From contig RPFO01000217.1 in the NCBI GenBank assembly GCA_009746045.1, positions 1 through 20,361 on the forward strand: a stretch of 20,361 bases of DNA, written 5' to 3'. The translations under genes were made by a program, and so were the position numbers. Shown here piece after piece: positions 1-8,303 of the stretch (its first letter is position 1; each line of letters opens with the position of its first letter). The notes under the pieces were generated by a model. The model was not told the origin of the DNA. It worked only from the letters and a program-made list of their open reading frames with translations, and made no database searches. Origin of the DNA: Mesostigma viride. Taxonomy: Eukaryota; Streptophyta; Mesostigmatophyceae; Mesostigmatales; Mesostigmataceae.

Positions 1-627
<627 letters not shown>

Positions 628-656
628 TAACCAGTCAAAGCTGATTAGATGAAAAA

Positions 657-689
657 TGTATTGGTCTCATTTTGATTGAGACCAATACA
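657..689 (+). terminator. psaB-rps14 intergenic hairpin
   Basis: A perfect 13-bp stem (657-669 with 677-689) closes a 7-nt loop, 30 bases after the psaB stop. There is no long T-run after it, so it is more likely a 3'-end stabilising or processing stem for psaB mRNA than a strict intrinsic terminator. rps14 starts 33 bases further on. Confidence 0.6.
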
Positions 690-721
690 ACAACACACAT
701 TTTTAATAGGAAATTTATATT

Positions 722-1025
722 ATGGGAAAAAAAGTATGATAGAAAGAGAAAAAAACGTCAAAAATTAGTTAATAAATATGCAGTAAAAAGAAAAGAATTG
801 AAAGAACAAATATCAAAACAAGTGTTTCTTTTGAAGAAAGATTTAAGTTACAATTAGAATTACAAAAATTACCTCGTAACAGTTCACCAACAAGATTGCA
901 TAATAGATGTTCTGTGACAGGAAGACCAAAAGGTTACTATAGAGATTTTGGTTTATCTAGACATGTTTTACGAGAAATGGCTCATGAATGTTTATTACCA
1001 GGAGTCACCAAAATCTAGTTGGTAA
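722..1025 (+). CDS. rps14: 30S ribosomal protein S14 (frameshifted copy)
   Basis: S14 is a small-subunit ribosomal protein of about 100 residues, and the span here (304 nt) fits that length. The start is ATG 722 ([10 protein letters not shown]), preceded by AGGA at 708-711. The conserved second half is clear: [14 protein letters not shown], then [18 protein letters not shown] and a C-terminus ending G-V-T-K-S-S-W. The frame is broken by apparent one-base losses in A-runs near 727 and 745, a further loss near 825-835, and an extra A near 1010 that makes a false stop at 1016-1018; the expected stop is TAA 1023-1025. These are homopolymer-type errors, and no second copy in the window can correct them. 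The position between psaB and trnfM is the land-plant order. Confidence 0.9.
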
Positions 1026-1182
1026 CAAATGCTATAATTAAAAAGAATAAAAAAATAATAAGCAAGCAATATCTGTCAATTATGTTTCTATTCTTCTAAT
1101 AGAAAAACATATAGATTTTACATGCTCACTAATTGACAAAAAATAATTAATAATTTTTAATAAAAAAAATTTATAAATTTAC

Positions 1183-1211
1183 TTGATATTCAATGATATT
1201 CCATGTACAAT
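1183..1211 (+). promoter_or_regulatory. Bacterial-type promoter of trnfM
   Basis: TTGATA at 1183-1188 and TACAAT at 1206-1211 are separated by exactly 17 nt, with TG just before the -10 box (extended -10). A start about 7 nt downstream would lie a few bases before the tRNA at 1223. The layout fits the plastid-encoded RNA polymerase. Confidence 0.6.
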
Positions 1212-1222
1212 GAACACCGTGT

Positions 1223-1227
1223 CGGGT

Positions 1228-1271
<44 letters not shown>

Positions 1272-1295
1272 ATGGTTCAAATCCACCCTCCGCAA
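1223..1295 (+). tRNA. trnfM-CAU: Initiator tRNA-fMet(CAU), left copy with 1-nt deletion
   Basis: The anticodon loop CTCATAA gives CAU. The D-arm (GTAGAGCAG...GGTAGCTCG) and T-arm are intact. It is an initiator and not an elongator because the first acceptor pair is C1 with A72, unpaired, as in bacterial and plastid fMet tRNAs. This copy reads CGGGTG at the 5' end where the right-arm copy reads CGCGGTG, so one C is missing here, probably a sequencing error. It lies between rps14 and rps16. Confidence 0.93.
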
Positions 1296-1420
1296 TTCTG
1301 CTTCATAAAAAAATAATTCCATATGCCTATAGCTCGATGAGCATGTGAAATAATAAAACATGGAAATTCTTTCTTAAAGTAAAAAAATATTTTTCCATAA
1401 ACATAAAAGGACTTTTCTAT

Positions 1421-1672
1421 ATGGTGAAATTACGTCTTAAAAGATACGGCAGAAAAAAAAGACCTTTTTATAGAGTAATTGCTATAGATAGTCGTTGTAG
1501 AAGAGATGGTAAAGCTCTTAAAGAATTAGGATTTATGATCCTATTGCAGGCAAAACACAACTAGATGTACCTAATATAATTTTTATTTGAAAGCAGGCGC
1601 TCAAACTAGTGAAACAGTTGGTAATCTTTACAAAAAGCTAAAGTATTTAATCAATTGTCTTTATTAAATTAG
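1421..1672 (+). CDS. rps16: 30S ribosomal protein S16, left copy (three 1-nt deletions)
   Basis: S16 is a small ribosomal protein of about 84 residues here. ATG 1421 begins [18 protein letters not shown], the family's N-terminal signature, with AAGG about 10 nt upstream. The middle has K-A-L-K-E-L-G-F and Y-D-P-I-A-G-K. The span is 252 nt against the expected 255; comparison with the right arm shows one base lost in each of three T-runs (after LKELGF, in PNIIFYL and in VGNLL). The right arm has those bases but has its own insertion near the start. Unlike the land-plant gene, no intron interrupts it. It converges on odpB, with a shared hairpin between the two. Confidence 0.93.
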
Positions 1673-1675
1673 AAA

Positions 1676-1730
1676 TATAAAATAAAAAAGCGCAGTAGAA
1701 AATCTTCTACTGCGCTTTTTTTATTTTATA
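1676..1730. terminator. Bidirectional rps16/odpB terminator
   Basis: A GC-cored stem (AGCGCAGTAGAA / TTCTACTGCGCT) with A/T flanks and a 4-nt loop lies between the convergent ends of rps16 and odpB, so it can act in both directions. This copy has seven T after the core where the right arm has six; without that extra T the stem would be a perfect 25 bp. Confidence 0.85.
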
Positions 1731-1747
1731 TGTCTAAAAAACAATAA

Positions 1748-2725
1748 TTACATTTTATTAGTCAAAATTTGTTCAACTGATTCTATAATATCTGCTGTCT
1801 GAACAATACTAACTTCTTCTAAAGGTCACTATATGGAGTAGGTACATTTGGAGATGATAAACACATTGGTCGATTATCTAAGTCATCAAAAAAGTTTTCA
1901 AGAATCAAACTTGTAATACGTACTAATACCTCCTGTCATCATAGATTCTTCTACAATAAGAACTTTATGAGTTTTTTGAATAGATTTTCCTATTGTTTCT
2001 ATGTCAAATGGTTTTAGTGAAATTAAATCAATAATTTCAGGGTCATATCCTTTTTCTACAAGCACTTTGACTGCTTGTATAACGTTATAAACGCATACGA
2101 GAATAAGTCAGAATAGTAATATCATTACCTTGACGTACTATTTCTGCTTTTCTAGTGGTAAGACATAATCATTATCAGGCACTTCAGCTTTTAAATTATA
2201 AAGTAATACATGTTCTAAAAAGAAATAGGATTTTTACTTCTGATAGCAGATTTTAAAAGTCCTTTAGCATTATAAGGTGTAGAACAAGCTACAATTTGTA
2301 AACCAGGCACTGATTGAAAATAACATTCTAATCTTTGAGAATGTTCCGCTCCAATTGTTTTCCAACTCCACCTGGACCTCTTAATACAATTGGTATATGA
2401 TAATGGCCTCCTGAAGTAGCGCTTAACATACCCATATTATTGGATATTTGGCTAAAAGCTAATAGAATAAAACCCATATTCATACCTCTTACAACAGTCA
2501 CTAAACCTGTCATAGCAGCACCTATAGCAGCTCCTACAAAACTATTTTCTGCAATAGGAGTATCTATTACCTATGTTCACCATATTTAGCATAAAGATTT
2601 TGTGTCACTTTATATGACCCACCATAATGTCCTATATCTTCTCCCAATAATGCAACTTTATCATTTCTTGCCATTTCTTCATCTATAGCCATATTTAAGG
2701 CTTCAAATAAAAATCTTACGGTCAT
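1748..2725 (-). CDS. odpB: Pyruvate dehydrogenase E1 component subunit beta, left copy (frameshifted)
   Basis: OdpB (PdhB) pairs with the alpha subunit to form E1 of the plastid pyruvate dehydrogenase, which decarboxylates pyruvate with thiamine diphosphate and supplies acetyl-CoA for fatty-acid synthesis in the stroma. The start is ATG at 2725 ([20 protein letters not shown]) and the stop is at 1748-1750. The E1-beta motif P-I-A-E-N-S-F-V-G carries the glutamate (about residue 60) that contacts the cofactor. The frame is cut several times; long open stretches remain, such as 2328-2513. One patch reads VVRGMN where the right arm has VVEGMN. This arm keeps the correct GCC-TTA-AAT near the start and ATG-ATG-ACA in the E-S-M-M-T-G-G stretch, where the right arm has lost bases. 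The combined reading gives about 327 residues, a normal length. Confidence 0.93.
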
Positions 2726-3011
2726 TATTACTATAGTCCTTAGGAAATTAAAAGAATTTTTATTTTATTAAATTAATATTGTTAGTTATTGAATGTTTTT
2801 AGTTATTAAAAAACATTTCATACAACTTTACAGTATTGCTTATATTCTTATCAAAAAAATGTTCTTTTTATTAACAATGTAATTCTAAAATGTATATACT
2901 AAAGATATTTAATTAATTAATGCATTTTCTTTTTAATAAAATAAACATCAATTAATTAATAAGTGCTATTTAAAGATTCTTAAAAAAAATATGTTATTCT
3001 TTTTTTAATTA

Positions 3012-3082
3012 GGGTCGCTAACTCAATGGTAGATACTCGGCTTTTAACCGACTAGTTCCGGGTTCGAATCCCGGGCGACCCA
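3012..3082 (+). tRNA. trnK-UUU: tRNA-Lys(UUU), left copy with 1-nt deletion, intronless
   Basis: The anticodon loop CTTTTAA gives UUU, between the stem halves CGG and CCG. The acceptor ends GGGTCGC and GCGACCC pair perfectly, and the T-arm is GGGTTCGAATCCC. The gene is continuous: there is no group II intron and no matK inside it, unlike land plants. This copy is 71 nt because one G is missing in the D-arm (GTAGATACTC against GTAGAGTACTC in the right arm). Confidence 0.95.
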
Positions 3083-3213
3083 TTATTATTCTCTTTGTTT
3101 ATAACCTAACATTGATAGAATTATTTTATAACATAATCTCTTATCACATAGGAGAAATTGATACAATTCATATATATATCAATATTTCAGAATACTCTAA
3201 AGAAAAAATTGTA

Positions 3214-4146
3214 TTAATTAGAAAAGAAATGTATACATTCTAATAATGAATATTTTTTTCTATTTTTTTGAAAAAAAAATCTTATTTGTTCAATATTCAA
3301 AAAATTACAATGGTTTTCAGACAATTTTTTTTCAATCATTTTTTTTATAATTCTTCTTTCTATCGCAATAGGTAAGTTCTCAATAAATTCTTGTTGAATA
3401 TTTTTTGAGCCAAAAAATAATTGTTTTTCTATGATCTGAGTAACATTTTCCATATAAAAACTTTCATCATGAATAATTTCAGCAAATTGTGCAATAACTT
3501 TATCCACTTTAGGATTAAAATATTTTCTTAAATATGGTAATAATTGTTTTCGAATTCTATTTCTTTTGAAAAACAAAGACTGATTACTAGTATCTGGCCA
3601 TAAAGGTAAATGAATTTCTTTCACAAAATTTTTTAATTCAAAACGAGTTGTATTAAGAAGAGGCCGTACAATATTAATTCCACTAGATAAAGATCGAGTC
3701 CATAGAAGAGATTGCACTCCAGTAATGCTCGTCCCTCTTAATAAATTAAAAAAGAAAGTTTCTATTCTATCACTTGCATTATGTGCTGTAACAATAACAT
3801 TATATTTATTAGAAAATGCAATATCTTCTATTTTTTGATATCTCCATTCACGTGCTTTTTCTTCATTAATTAGTTGATGACATGTGACTATTTGATAAAA
3901 ATCTATATTTAATAATTGTGCTATTTGTGCTATTTGAGAAGATCCTTTTCTAGAACTTTGATTCCAAGAATGATCACAATTGACTATTCCTAAATCCCAA
4001 TTCCATTGAGGTTGTAATTCAACAAGTATTTTAATTAAAGATATAGAATCTTGTCCTCCTGATGCAGCAATTAATATACGATCATTTTTTTTTAATAAAT
4101 TATGTATTATAATATCTTTATGAATTTTAGAATATAAAAAAATCAT
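3214..4146 (-). CDS. tilS: tRNA(Ile)-lysidine synthase, left copy
   Basis: TilS uses ATP to attach lysine to C34 of the CAU-anticodon tRNA-Ile, making it read AUA. The N-terminal PP-loop motif S-G-G-Q-D-S lies at residues 29-34. A second family block, [19 protein letters not shown], is at about 120-138, and [12 protein letters not shown] is at about 96-107. At 310 residues it is shorter than typical bacterial TilS and keeps mainly the catalytic domain plus a short Lys/Ile-rich C-terminal part, usual for plastid Ycf62. The start ATG at 4146 gives [11 protein letters not shown]; no clear ribosome binding site is seen. It is divergent from trnF. The last residue differs between arms (F-F-S-N here, F-F-S in the right arm) because the two sequences begin to disagree just at the stop. 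Confidence 0.95.
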
Positions 4147-4192
4147 CGTTAAAAATTATTTAATAATATTTGAAAATATTTGTAATATAGGG

Positions 4193-4222
4193 TTGTCAGA
4201 ATAAATATATATCTGTTATTCT
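4193..4222 (+). promoter_or_regulatory. Candidate promoter of trnF
   Basis: TTGTCA at 4193-4198 and TATTCT at 4217-4222 are 18 nt apart. Transcription would begin just before the tRNA at 4234. The -10 box is only a moderate match. Confidence 0.4.
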
Positions 4223-4233
4223 TATTATGTACA

Positions 4234-4238
4234 GCCGG

Positions 4239-4275
<37 letters not shown>

Positions 4276-4306
4276 CGTGTCACCAGTTCAAACCTGGTTC
4301 CTGGCA
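4234..4306 (+). tRNA. trnF-GAA: tRNA-Phe(GAA), left copy
   Basis: The anticodon loop CTGAAAA gives GAA. Acceptor GCCGGGA pairs with TCCTGGC using one G-U, and the body matches the plastid trnF consensus (GCTCAGTTGGTAGAGC, GTGTCACCAGTTCAAACCTGG). Its neighbour across a long spacer is ndhJ on the opposite strand, as in land plants. Confidence 0.97.
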
Positions 4307-4342
4307 AATTATTTCTATTTAATAAAAATAATATTTTTATTA

Positions 4343-4392
4343 TTCACTATATTTCTTCTATAAAAATTTCACTATATTTCTTCTATAAAAAT
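4343..4392 (+). repeat. Two perfect tandem copies of a 25-bp unit
   Basis: Copies at 4343-4367 and 4368-4392 are identical, beginning TTCACTATATTTC. They lie between trnF and the degenerate reading frame. Slipped-strand duplication is the simple explanation; no function is visible. Confidence 0.9.
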
Positions 4393-4395
4393 TGA

Positions 4396-4587
4396 AAGAC
4401 AAGATATTTTCAAAAACAAAGTATTATTTCATGCGTGCCTTTAAAACGCAAAAATGAATTAGATGCTTTTAAAAGATGTATGAGAATAGCTTTAGAAAAG
4501 GATCCAGTTCTTTTCGCTACCTATGCCATGGATGACGTCGACCAATTGCAGACTATTTATCAAAATTTTGTCCCTTTGGCCAGATAG
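4396..4587 (+). pseudogene. Protein-like open frame, possibly the start of a decayed gene
   Basis: I do not recognise this gene. The stretch 4396-4587 is open for 63 codons and looks protein-like: charged helix-like text such as KNELDAFKRCMRIALEKD followed by PVLFATYAMDD, with GTG 4435 or ATG 4480 as the only plausible starts. Its local G+C (around GGATCC...GACGTCGACC) is higher than the surrounding spacer. The same frame continues to 4866 with only four internal stops (TAG 4585, TAA 4621, TAG 4672, TAA 4714) before TAA 4864, and no TGA. There is no good ribosome binding site. It may be a decayed plastid ORF, an acquired fragment, or chance. The mirror copy encodes the same frame. Confidence 0.35.
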
Positions 4588-5042
4588 GTACAAATAGAAA
4601 TTTTTAATATTCCAGAAAAATAAGCCTCTTCTCTACTAAATATACCCATGACAATTAGTACAGTCGAACCTTAGAACCAAAAACCATACACAGTCAGGAT
4701 AAAAATTGGTGAATAAAAACAAAGTGCACTTATGCCGATTAACCCCATTATATGTTTTTTGTTTTTTTTCGAGCAAAAGAATTTTTATCGGAAAAGCTCT
4801 CTTGATTTCATTTCTGAAAAAAAATTAATACTAATTAATTTACAAGGAAAAATATTAATTATTTAACAAAGAAAATTGATGTGCTATCGGGGAAAAATCA
4901 AATCCAAGCACAATTTGAAATTCGCAAAGCAAGAAACTAAATTCTTTTTTGGAATCTTTTGTTTATAATTCTATGTATAAATTTTCTTAAATAAGAACCT
5001 AATTATATTAAATCTACTTTTTATTTACTAAAAAAAATAACT

Positions 5043-5258
5043 ATGAGTCCTATTATTATTAATAGTGTACGTTTAATATCTTCGCTTTTAACTATAGTTT
5101 TTATAATGCTTCCGAAAGTTGATACGTTTTCAAAAATAATGAAAAATAAAAAAATTTTGCTTAATTGGCAAGAAAATATATCTACTTTGTCTATCATTAA
5201 GTGGATTTCAATTATATTATTTTTAAGTAGTCATTGTGCTTTATTTATTACTTTATAA
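5043..5258 (+). CDS. Small two-helix membrane protein, SecG/Ycf47-like
   Basis: This is a 71-residue ORF with two hydrophobic helices (about 4-24 and 49-70) joined by a basic loop (FSKIMKNKK). SecG, the small accessory subunit of the Sec translocon, has this size and layout, with a proline-lysine after the first helix (here L-P-K at 23-25) and an N/W-containing approach to the second. Some algal plastids encode SecG as ycf47. The match is by topology and a few residues only, so the name stays tentative. The start is ATG 5043 with no strong ribosome binding site. It stands alone in a long spacer between trnF and ndhJ, both arms encode it identically, and its low-complexity composition resembles the spacer. 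Confidence 0.45.
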   Translation: MSPIIINSVRLISSLLTIVFIMLPKVDTFSKIMKNKKILLNWQENISTLSIIKWISIILFLSSHCALFITL

Positions 5259-5390
5259 AAATATTAAGAAATTAATTACATAATAAATATAATTATGAAT
5301 TGAAAACTTATCTTTATAAATTATTTAAAGAAAAGTCATTGTAGATTCAATAAAAATTTTAAAAACTACAAAAATAAATTCCACAAAAAA

Positions 5391-5496
5391 GACTCTATTA
5401 AATAGAAAGAAGAATACAAATCGAGAATACTGAACTTAGTTTTTGACAGACTTCCCTAAACAAAAAATGCTTATTCCCTTTTAACTTAATAGAGTC
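5391..5496 (-). ncRNA. Structured locus after ndhJ; possible small RNA or complex terminator
   Basis: The ends GACTCTATTAA and TTAATAGAGTC form a perfect 11-bp closing stem about 84 nt apart. Inside it, AAAAGGGAATA can pair with TATTCTTCTTT (one mismatch, two G-U). Read on the minus strand, the outer stem is followed directly by six T (5385-5390), as in a transcript end. The locus is about 470 nt downstream of ndhJ on the same strand. I found no hallmark of SRP RNA, RNase P RNA or tmRNA. The surrounding 5259-5967 spacer otherwise shows only A/T-rich sequence and a minor hairpin around an AAAATGTTTT / AAAACATTTT pair near 5640-5695. Confidence 0.35.
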
Positions 5497-5967
5497 AATG
5501 AAAAAAAGATATTATAGTAGATCTGTTTATAAATTTCAAAAGATATATTCCTCTAATGAACGAAGAAATAAAGTTTACTATTTTTAAATAATAGTAATAA
5601 TATGTATTGATTATTAACTATCTTCCTCAACTTTAAAATGTTTTCTTGTTATACTTTTTTTATTTAATTGAAGATATACCAAAAAAACATTTTAATTTGA
5701 TTTTAAAACTGATAAAACGCATGTAACAATGATTAAAAAATAGAAAATTAAAAAAATTTTAATTTTTTATTCAAATAAAATTTTTATAAAAACTATTTTT
5801 TTTTGCTTAAAATTTATATTCAAGTTTTGATATTGTATGAAGAGTAGTCAGAAAAAATATTTTTTTCTCTTTCAAAGATGCTTATAAGAAAAAATTTTAT
5901 TAAATATTTTAGTATTTATTTTTCGTATTTAAAAAAAAATTTTGTCAATCAAACTACATTTGACATA

Positions 5968-6513
5968 TTAATATGCATCTTGTAATTCATAAAAATCAGG
6001 CGTAATATAATCTTTACGCAATGGCCAACCTATCCAATGTTCTGGCATTAAAATACGTTTCAAATGAGGATGACCTTCATAATAAATACCAAACATATCA
6101 TAAGATTCTCTTTCTTGAAAATCTGCTGTTTTCCATATCCAAAATACTGAAGGTATTATTGGTTTAGTTCTAGGAACAAAAACTTTAATACATACTTCTT
6201 GAGGTTGGTCTGCATTATCATCTACTTTTGTTAAATGATATACACTAGCTAAATCTCCTCCTGGTGATACATCATATGCACATTGAGATCTAAGATAATT
6301 AAATCCATATGCATATAAAGCAATCGCGACAGATGTTAAATTTTGAGCTTTTACTTCTAAAGTTTCTACACCTTGGTAATCAAAACCTAAAGGTCTATGC
6401 ATTAATTTCATTTCGATAAGCCAATTGCTTACTAAACCTTTTAATTCATTTTCTCTAACTAATAGTGTAGAATTATTTTCTAATTGTGCCATAGCATCAT
6501 TATTTAATTGCAT
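5968..6513 (-). CDS. ndhJ: NDH complex subunit J, left copy
   Basis: NdhJ is the stromal subunit related to NuoC (30-kDa subunit) of the thylakoid NDH complex, which returns electrons from reduced ferredoxin to plastoquinone. The family signature is at about residues 134-168: [27 protein letters not shown]. From ATG 6513 the protein is 181 residues, some 20 longer than land-plant NdhJ; the second Met (residue 8, MAQLENN) could be the real start. With the first ATG it overlaps the end of ndhK by 14 nt, suggesting coupled translation in an ndhC-ndhK-ndhJ operon. Both arms encode the same protein. Confidence 0.97.
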   Translation of the reverse strand: MQLNNDAMAQLENNSTLLVRENELKGLVSNWLIEMKLMHRPLGFDYQGVETLEVKAQNLTSVAIALYAYGFNYLRSQCAYDVSPGGDLASVYHLTKVDDNADQPQEVCIKVFVPRTKPIIPSVFWIWKTADFQERESYDMFGIYYEGHPHLKRILMPEHWIGWPLRKDYITPDFYELQDAY

Positions 6514-7243
6514 TCTTTTTAGTCATTTCAAAAATTAAATTTACAGGGACTCCAGTTGCTTCGGAAAGACTTCTAGGTGGAGTTTGACGTGCAGAACTAT
6601 TTAAGTACTTACCTGTATATACAGGAGAGGATAATGTTAGTTCATGTTTAATACTATGATAGCGATGTGTTTGTGCTAGTTTACCTCTTTCTACTAAATT
6701 TTCTTGAGCTACTTTTTTGCGTAATTTGATTACTGCATCTATTATAGCTTCTGGTTTTGGAGGACAACCTGGTAAATAAACATCTACAGGTATTAATTTA
6801 TCTACTCCTCTTACAGTACTATATGAATCTGTACTAAACATACCACCAGTAATTGTACATGCGCCCATTGCAATAACATATTTAGGTTCTGGCATTTGTT
6901 CATAAAGTCTTACTAAAGAAGGAGCCATTTTCATAGTAACAGTTCCAGCTGTAATAATTAAATCAGCTTGTCTTGGACTACATCTAGGCACAAGACCAAA
7001 ACGATCAAAATCAAATCTAGATCCTAATAAACATGCAAATTCAATAAAACAACAACTTGTACCATATAATAAAGGCCATAGACTTGAAAGCCTAGCCCAG
7101 TTATATAAATCGTTAAGTGTTGTTAATATCAATTGATTAGATACATTTTGTGTAACTTGAGGTTTTTCTATATTGTAATTAATTAGTCTTTCATTAGTAT
7201 CACTATTTTTGTCTGATTCTATTCCTACAGATTTTATGACCAT
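6500..7243 (-). CDS. ndhK: NDH complex subunit K, left copy
   Basis: NdhK is the NuoB/PSST-like subunit that holds the 4Fe-4S cluster N2 near the quinone site. All four ligand cysteines are present: the pair C64-C65 in [11 protein letters not shown]129 in MGACTITGG, and C160 in [11 protein letters not shown] (numbered from ATG 7243). The length is 247 residues, with a poorly conserved 35-40 residue N-terminal extension. I chose ATG 7243, not the in-frame TTG at 7264, because AAGGAG lies 7 nt upstream of the ATG. It overlaps ndhC by 10 nt and ndhJ by 14 nt, so the three genes form a tightly packed operon. Confidence 0.97.
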   Translation of the reverse strand: MVIKSVGIESDKNSDTNERLINYNIEKPQVTQNVSNQLILTTLNDLYNWARLSSLWPLLYGTSCCFIEFACLLGSRFDFDRFGLVPRCSPRQADLIITAGTVTMKMAPSLVRLYEQMPEPKYVIAMGACTITGGMFSTDSYSTVRGVDKLIPVDVYLPGCPPKPEAIIDAVIKLRKKVAQENLVERGKLAQTHRYHSIKHELTLSSPVYTGKYLNSSARQTPPRSLSEATGVPVNLIFEMTKKNAIK

Positions 7244-7596
7244 TCTAAAGCTCCTTTTCGCCAAGCGTATACTAAGCCTATAATTAAAATAGATAAAAAA
7301 ATCAAAGTTTCTAGAAAAGCTGTTATTCCTAAGTCTTTAAATACAATGGCCCACGGATATAAAAATAAAGTTTCTACATCAAAAATTACAAAAATTAAAG
7401 CAAACATATAATAACGTATGTTGAATTGGACCCAAGCTTCACCCATTGGTTCAATTCCTGATTCATAAGTCATTTTTTTCTCAATTCCGCTTAATTTTGG
7501 TCTAATTAATTTGGAACCGGAAAGTGCTAATATGGGTACTAAGCAAGCAACGATAAAAAATACAACAAATGAATCATATCCTTCAAGAATAAACAT
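7234..7596 (-). CDS. ndhC: NDH complex subunit C, left copy
   Basis: NdhC (NuoA/ND3-like) is a small thylakoid membrane subunit next to the quinone tunnel. At 120 residues it has the standard plastid length, with three transmembrane helices at about 8-28, 63-83 and 93-113. The conserved loop YESGIEPMG (44-52) and [12 protein letters not shown] (72-83) are both present. It is the first gene of ndhC-ndhK-ndhJ. Upstream lie a large hairpin and trnH on the same strand, so it may be transcribed with trnH or from its own promoter, which I cannot place. No Shine-Dalgarno is obvious before ATG 7596. Confidence 0.97.
   Translation of the reverse strand: MFILEGYDSFVVFFIVACLVPILALSGSKLIRPKLSGIEKKMTYESGIEPMGEAWVQFNIRYYMFALIFVIFDVETLFLYPWAIVFKDLGITAFLETLIFLSILIIGLVYAWRKGALEWS
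7251..7256 (-). promoter_or_regulatory. Ribosome binding site of ndhK
   Basis: AAGGAG, 7 nt before ATG 7243 and inside the end of ndhC. It decides the ndhK start against the upstream TTG. Confidence 0.7.
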
Positions 7597-7736
7597 ATTA
7601 TTTTATCCAATCATATTTTTTATAGAATAAAAAATAATTTTTTTATTTGATTAAATTGTACAACTAGCTTACAAAAAAGGCCATTATATAATAAGAATTT
7701 ACTTGACTATAGTATGAAACACAATCTAATAAACTA

Positions 7737-7803
7737 ATAAATTTGAAAAATACTAATAGTTATAATGATGATTTTTATAACTATTAGTATTTTTCAAATT
7801 TAT
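7737..7803. terminator. 28-bp perfect hairpin between trnH and ndhC
   Basis: A perfect 28-bp A/T-rich stem (7737-7764 with 7776-7803) closes an 11-nt loop. It lies 29 nt after trnH and about 140 nt before ndhC in their direction of transcription. It could terminate or process the trnH transcript, or act as a 5' leader structure of ndhC. Confidence 0.75.
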
Positions 7804-7832
7804 CAATTTACAAAAAATTTTTTATAAAGAAA

Positions 7833-7906
7833 GGGCGAACGACGGGGTTCGAACCCGCGAATAAAGGAGTCACAATCCTTTGCCTTACCACTTGGCCACG
7901 CCCGCC
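7833..7906 (-). tRNA. trnH-GUG: tRNA-His(GUG), left copy
   Basis: The anticodon loop TTGTGAC gives GUG. Acceptor GGCGGGC pairs with GTTCGCC (two G-U) with discriminator C, as expected for His. The D-arm GGCCAAGTGGTAAGGC and T-arm CGGGTTCGAACCCCG are standard. Confidence 0.97.
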
Positions 7907-7913
7907 ATACTTT

Positions 7914-7941
7914 TTTATACAAATATAACATTCATTAACAA
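7914..7941 (-). promoter_or_regulatory. Candidate promoter of trnH
   Basis: On the minus strand, TTGTTA and TATAAA are 16 nt apart, and the -10 box ends 7 nt before the tRNA. A start at the first tRNA base or one before it is plausible. The rest of the 7907-8303 spacer holds only the ycf66 hairpin. Confidence 0.4.
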
Positions 7942-8188
7942 ATTAGTCTAGTTTTTTAAATTGATTAATATAAAATTATATGTTTTTAGGTTTTGAAAGT
8001 TATAAAAATAATAATTTACATTTATTACCATTTTATTAATTGATAGTAAATTTTATATGCATAAATAAATGAAATTTATTTAAATAAATTCTCCATATGT
8101 TTGTTGCTTATTCTTTTTTAAGATCTCGATCAATCAATTTTCAATTTATTTTAACAATACAATATATGTGAGGTTTATATTTTGAGAA

Positions 8189-8222
8189 TTTTTCCACACA
8201 TTTTTATACTTGTGTGGAAAAA
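8189..8222 (-). terminator. Hairpin after ycf66
   Basis: A perfect 12-bp stem (TTTTTCCACACA with TGTGTGGAAAAA) and a 10-nt loop lie 81 nt after the ycf66 stop. With U-rich flanks on both sides it works as an intrinsic terminator in either direction. Confidence 0.65.
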
Positions 8223-8303
8223 AAGCATCCATATTTGAATATTATGTAATTTATATAAATAGTCATAAATATCGTTTGAATTGATCATGAAAATTAGTTG
8301 TAT

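Noticed and set aside
672-857. Separate 61-codon gene before rps14
   Set aside because: It is the rps14 frame entered out of phase because of A-run deletions.
1179-1361. 60-codon ORF antisense to trnfM (mirror 20141-20332)
   Set aside because: Covers the tRNA; the peptide is a tRNA antisense translation.
5391-5496. SRP RNA, RNase P RNA or tmRNA
   Set aside because: GGGAAGTCTGTC and GGGAATAAGCA look loosely similar to RNase P P4 and SRP loop motifs, but the partner motifs and overall size are missing.
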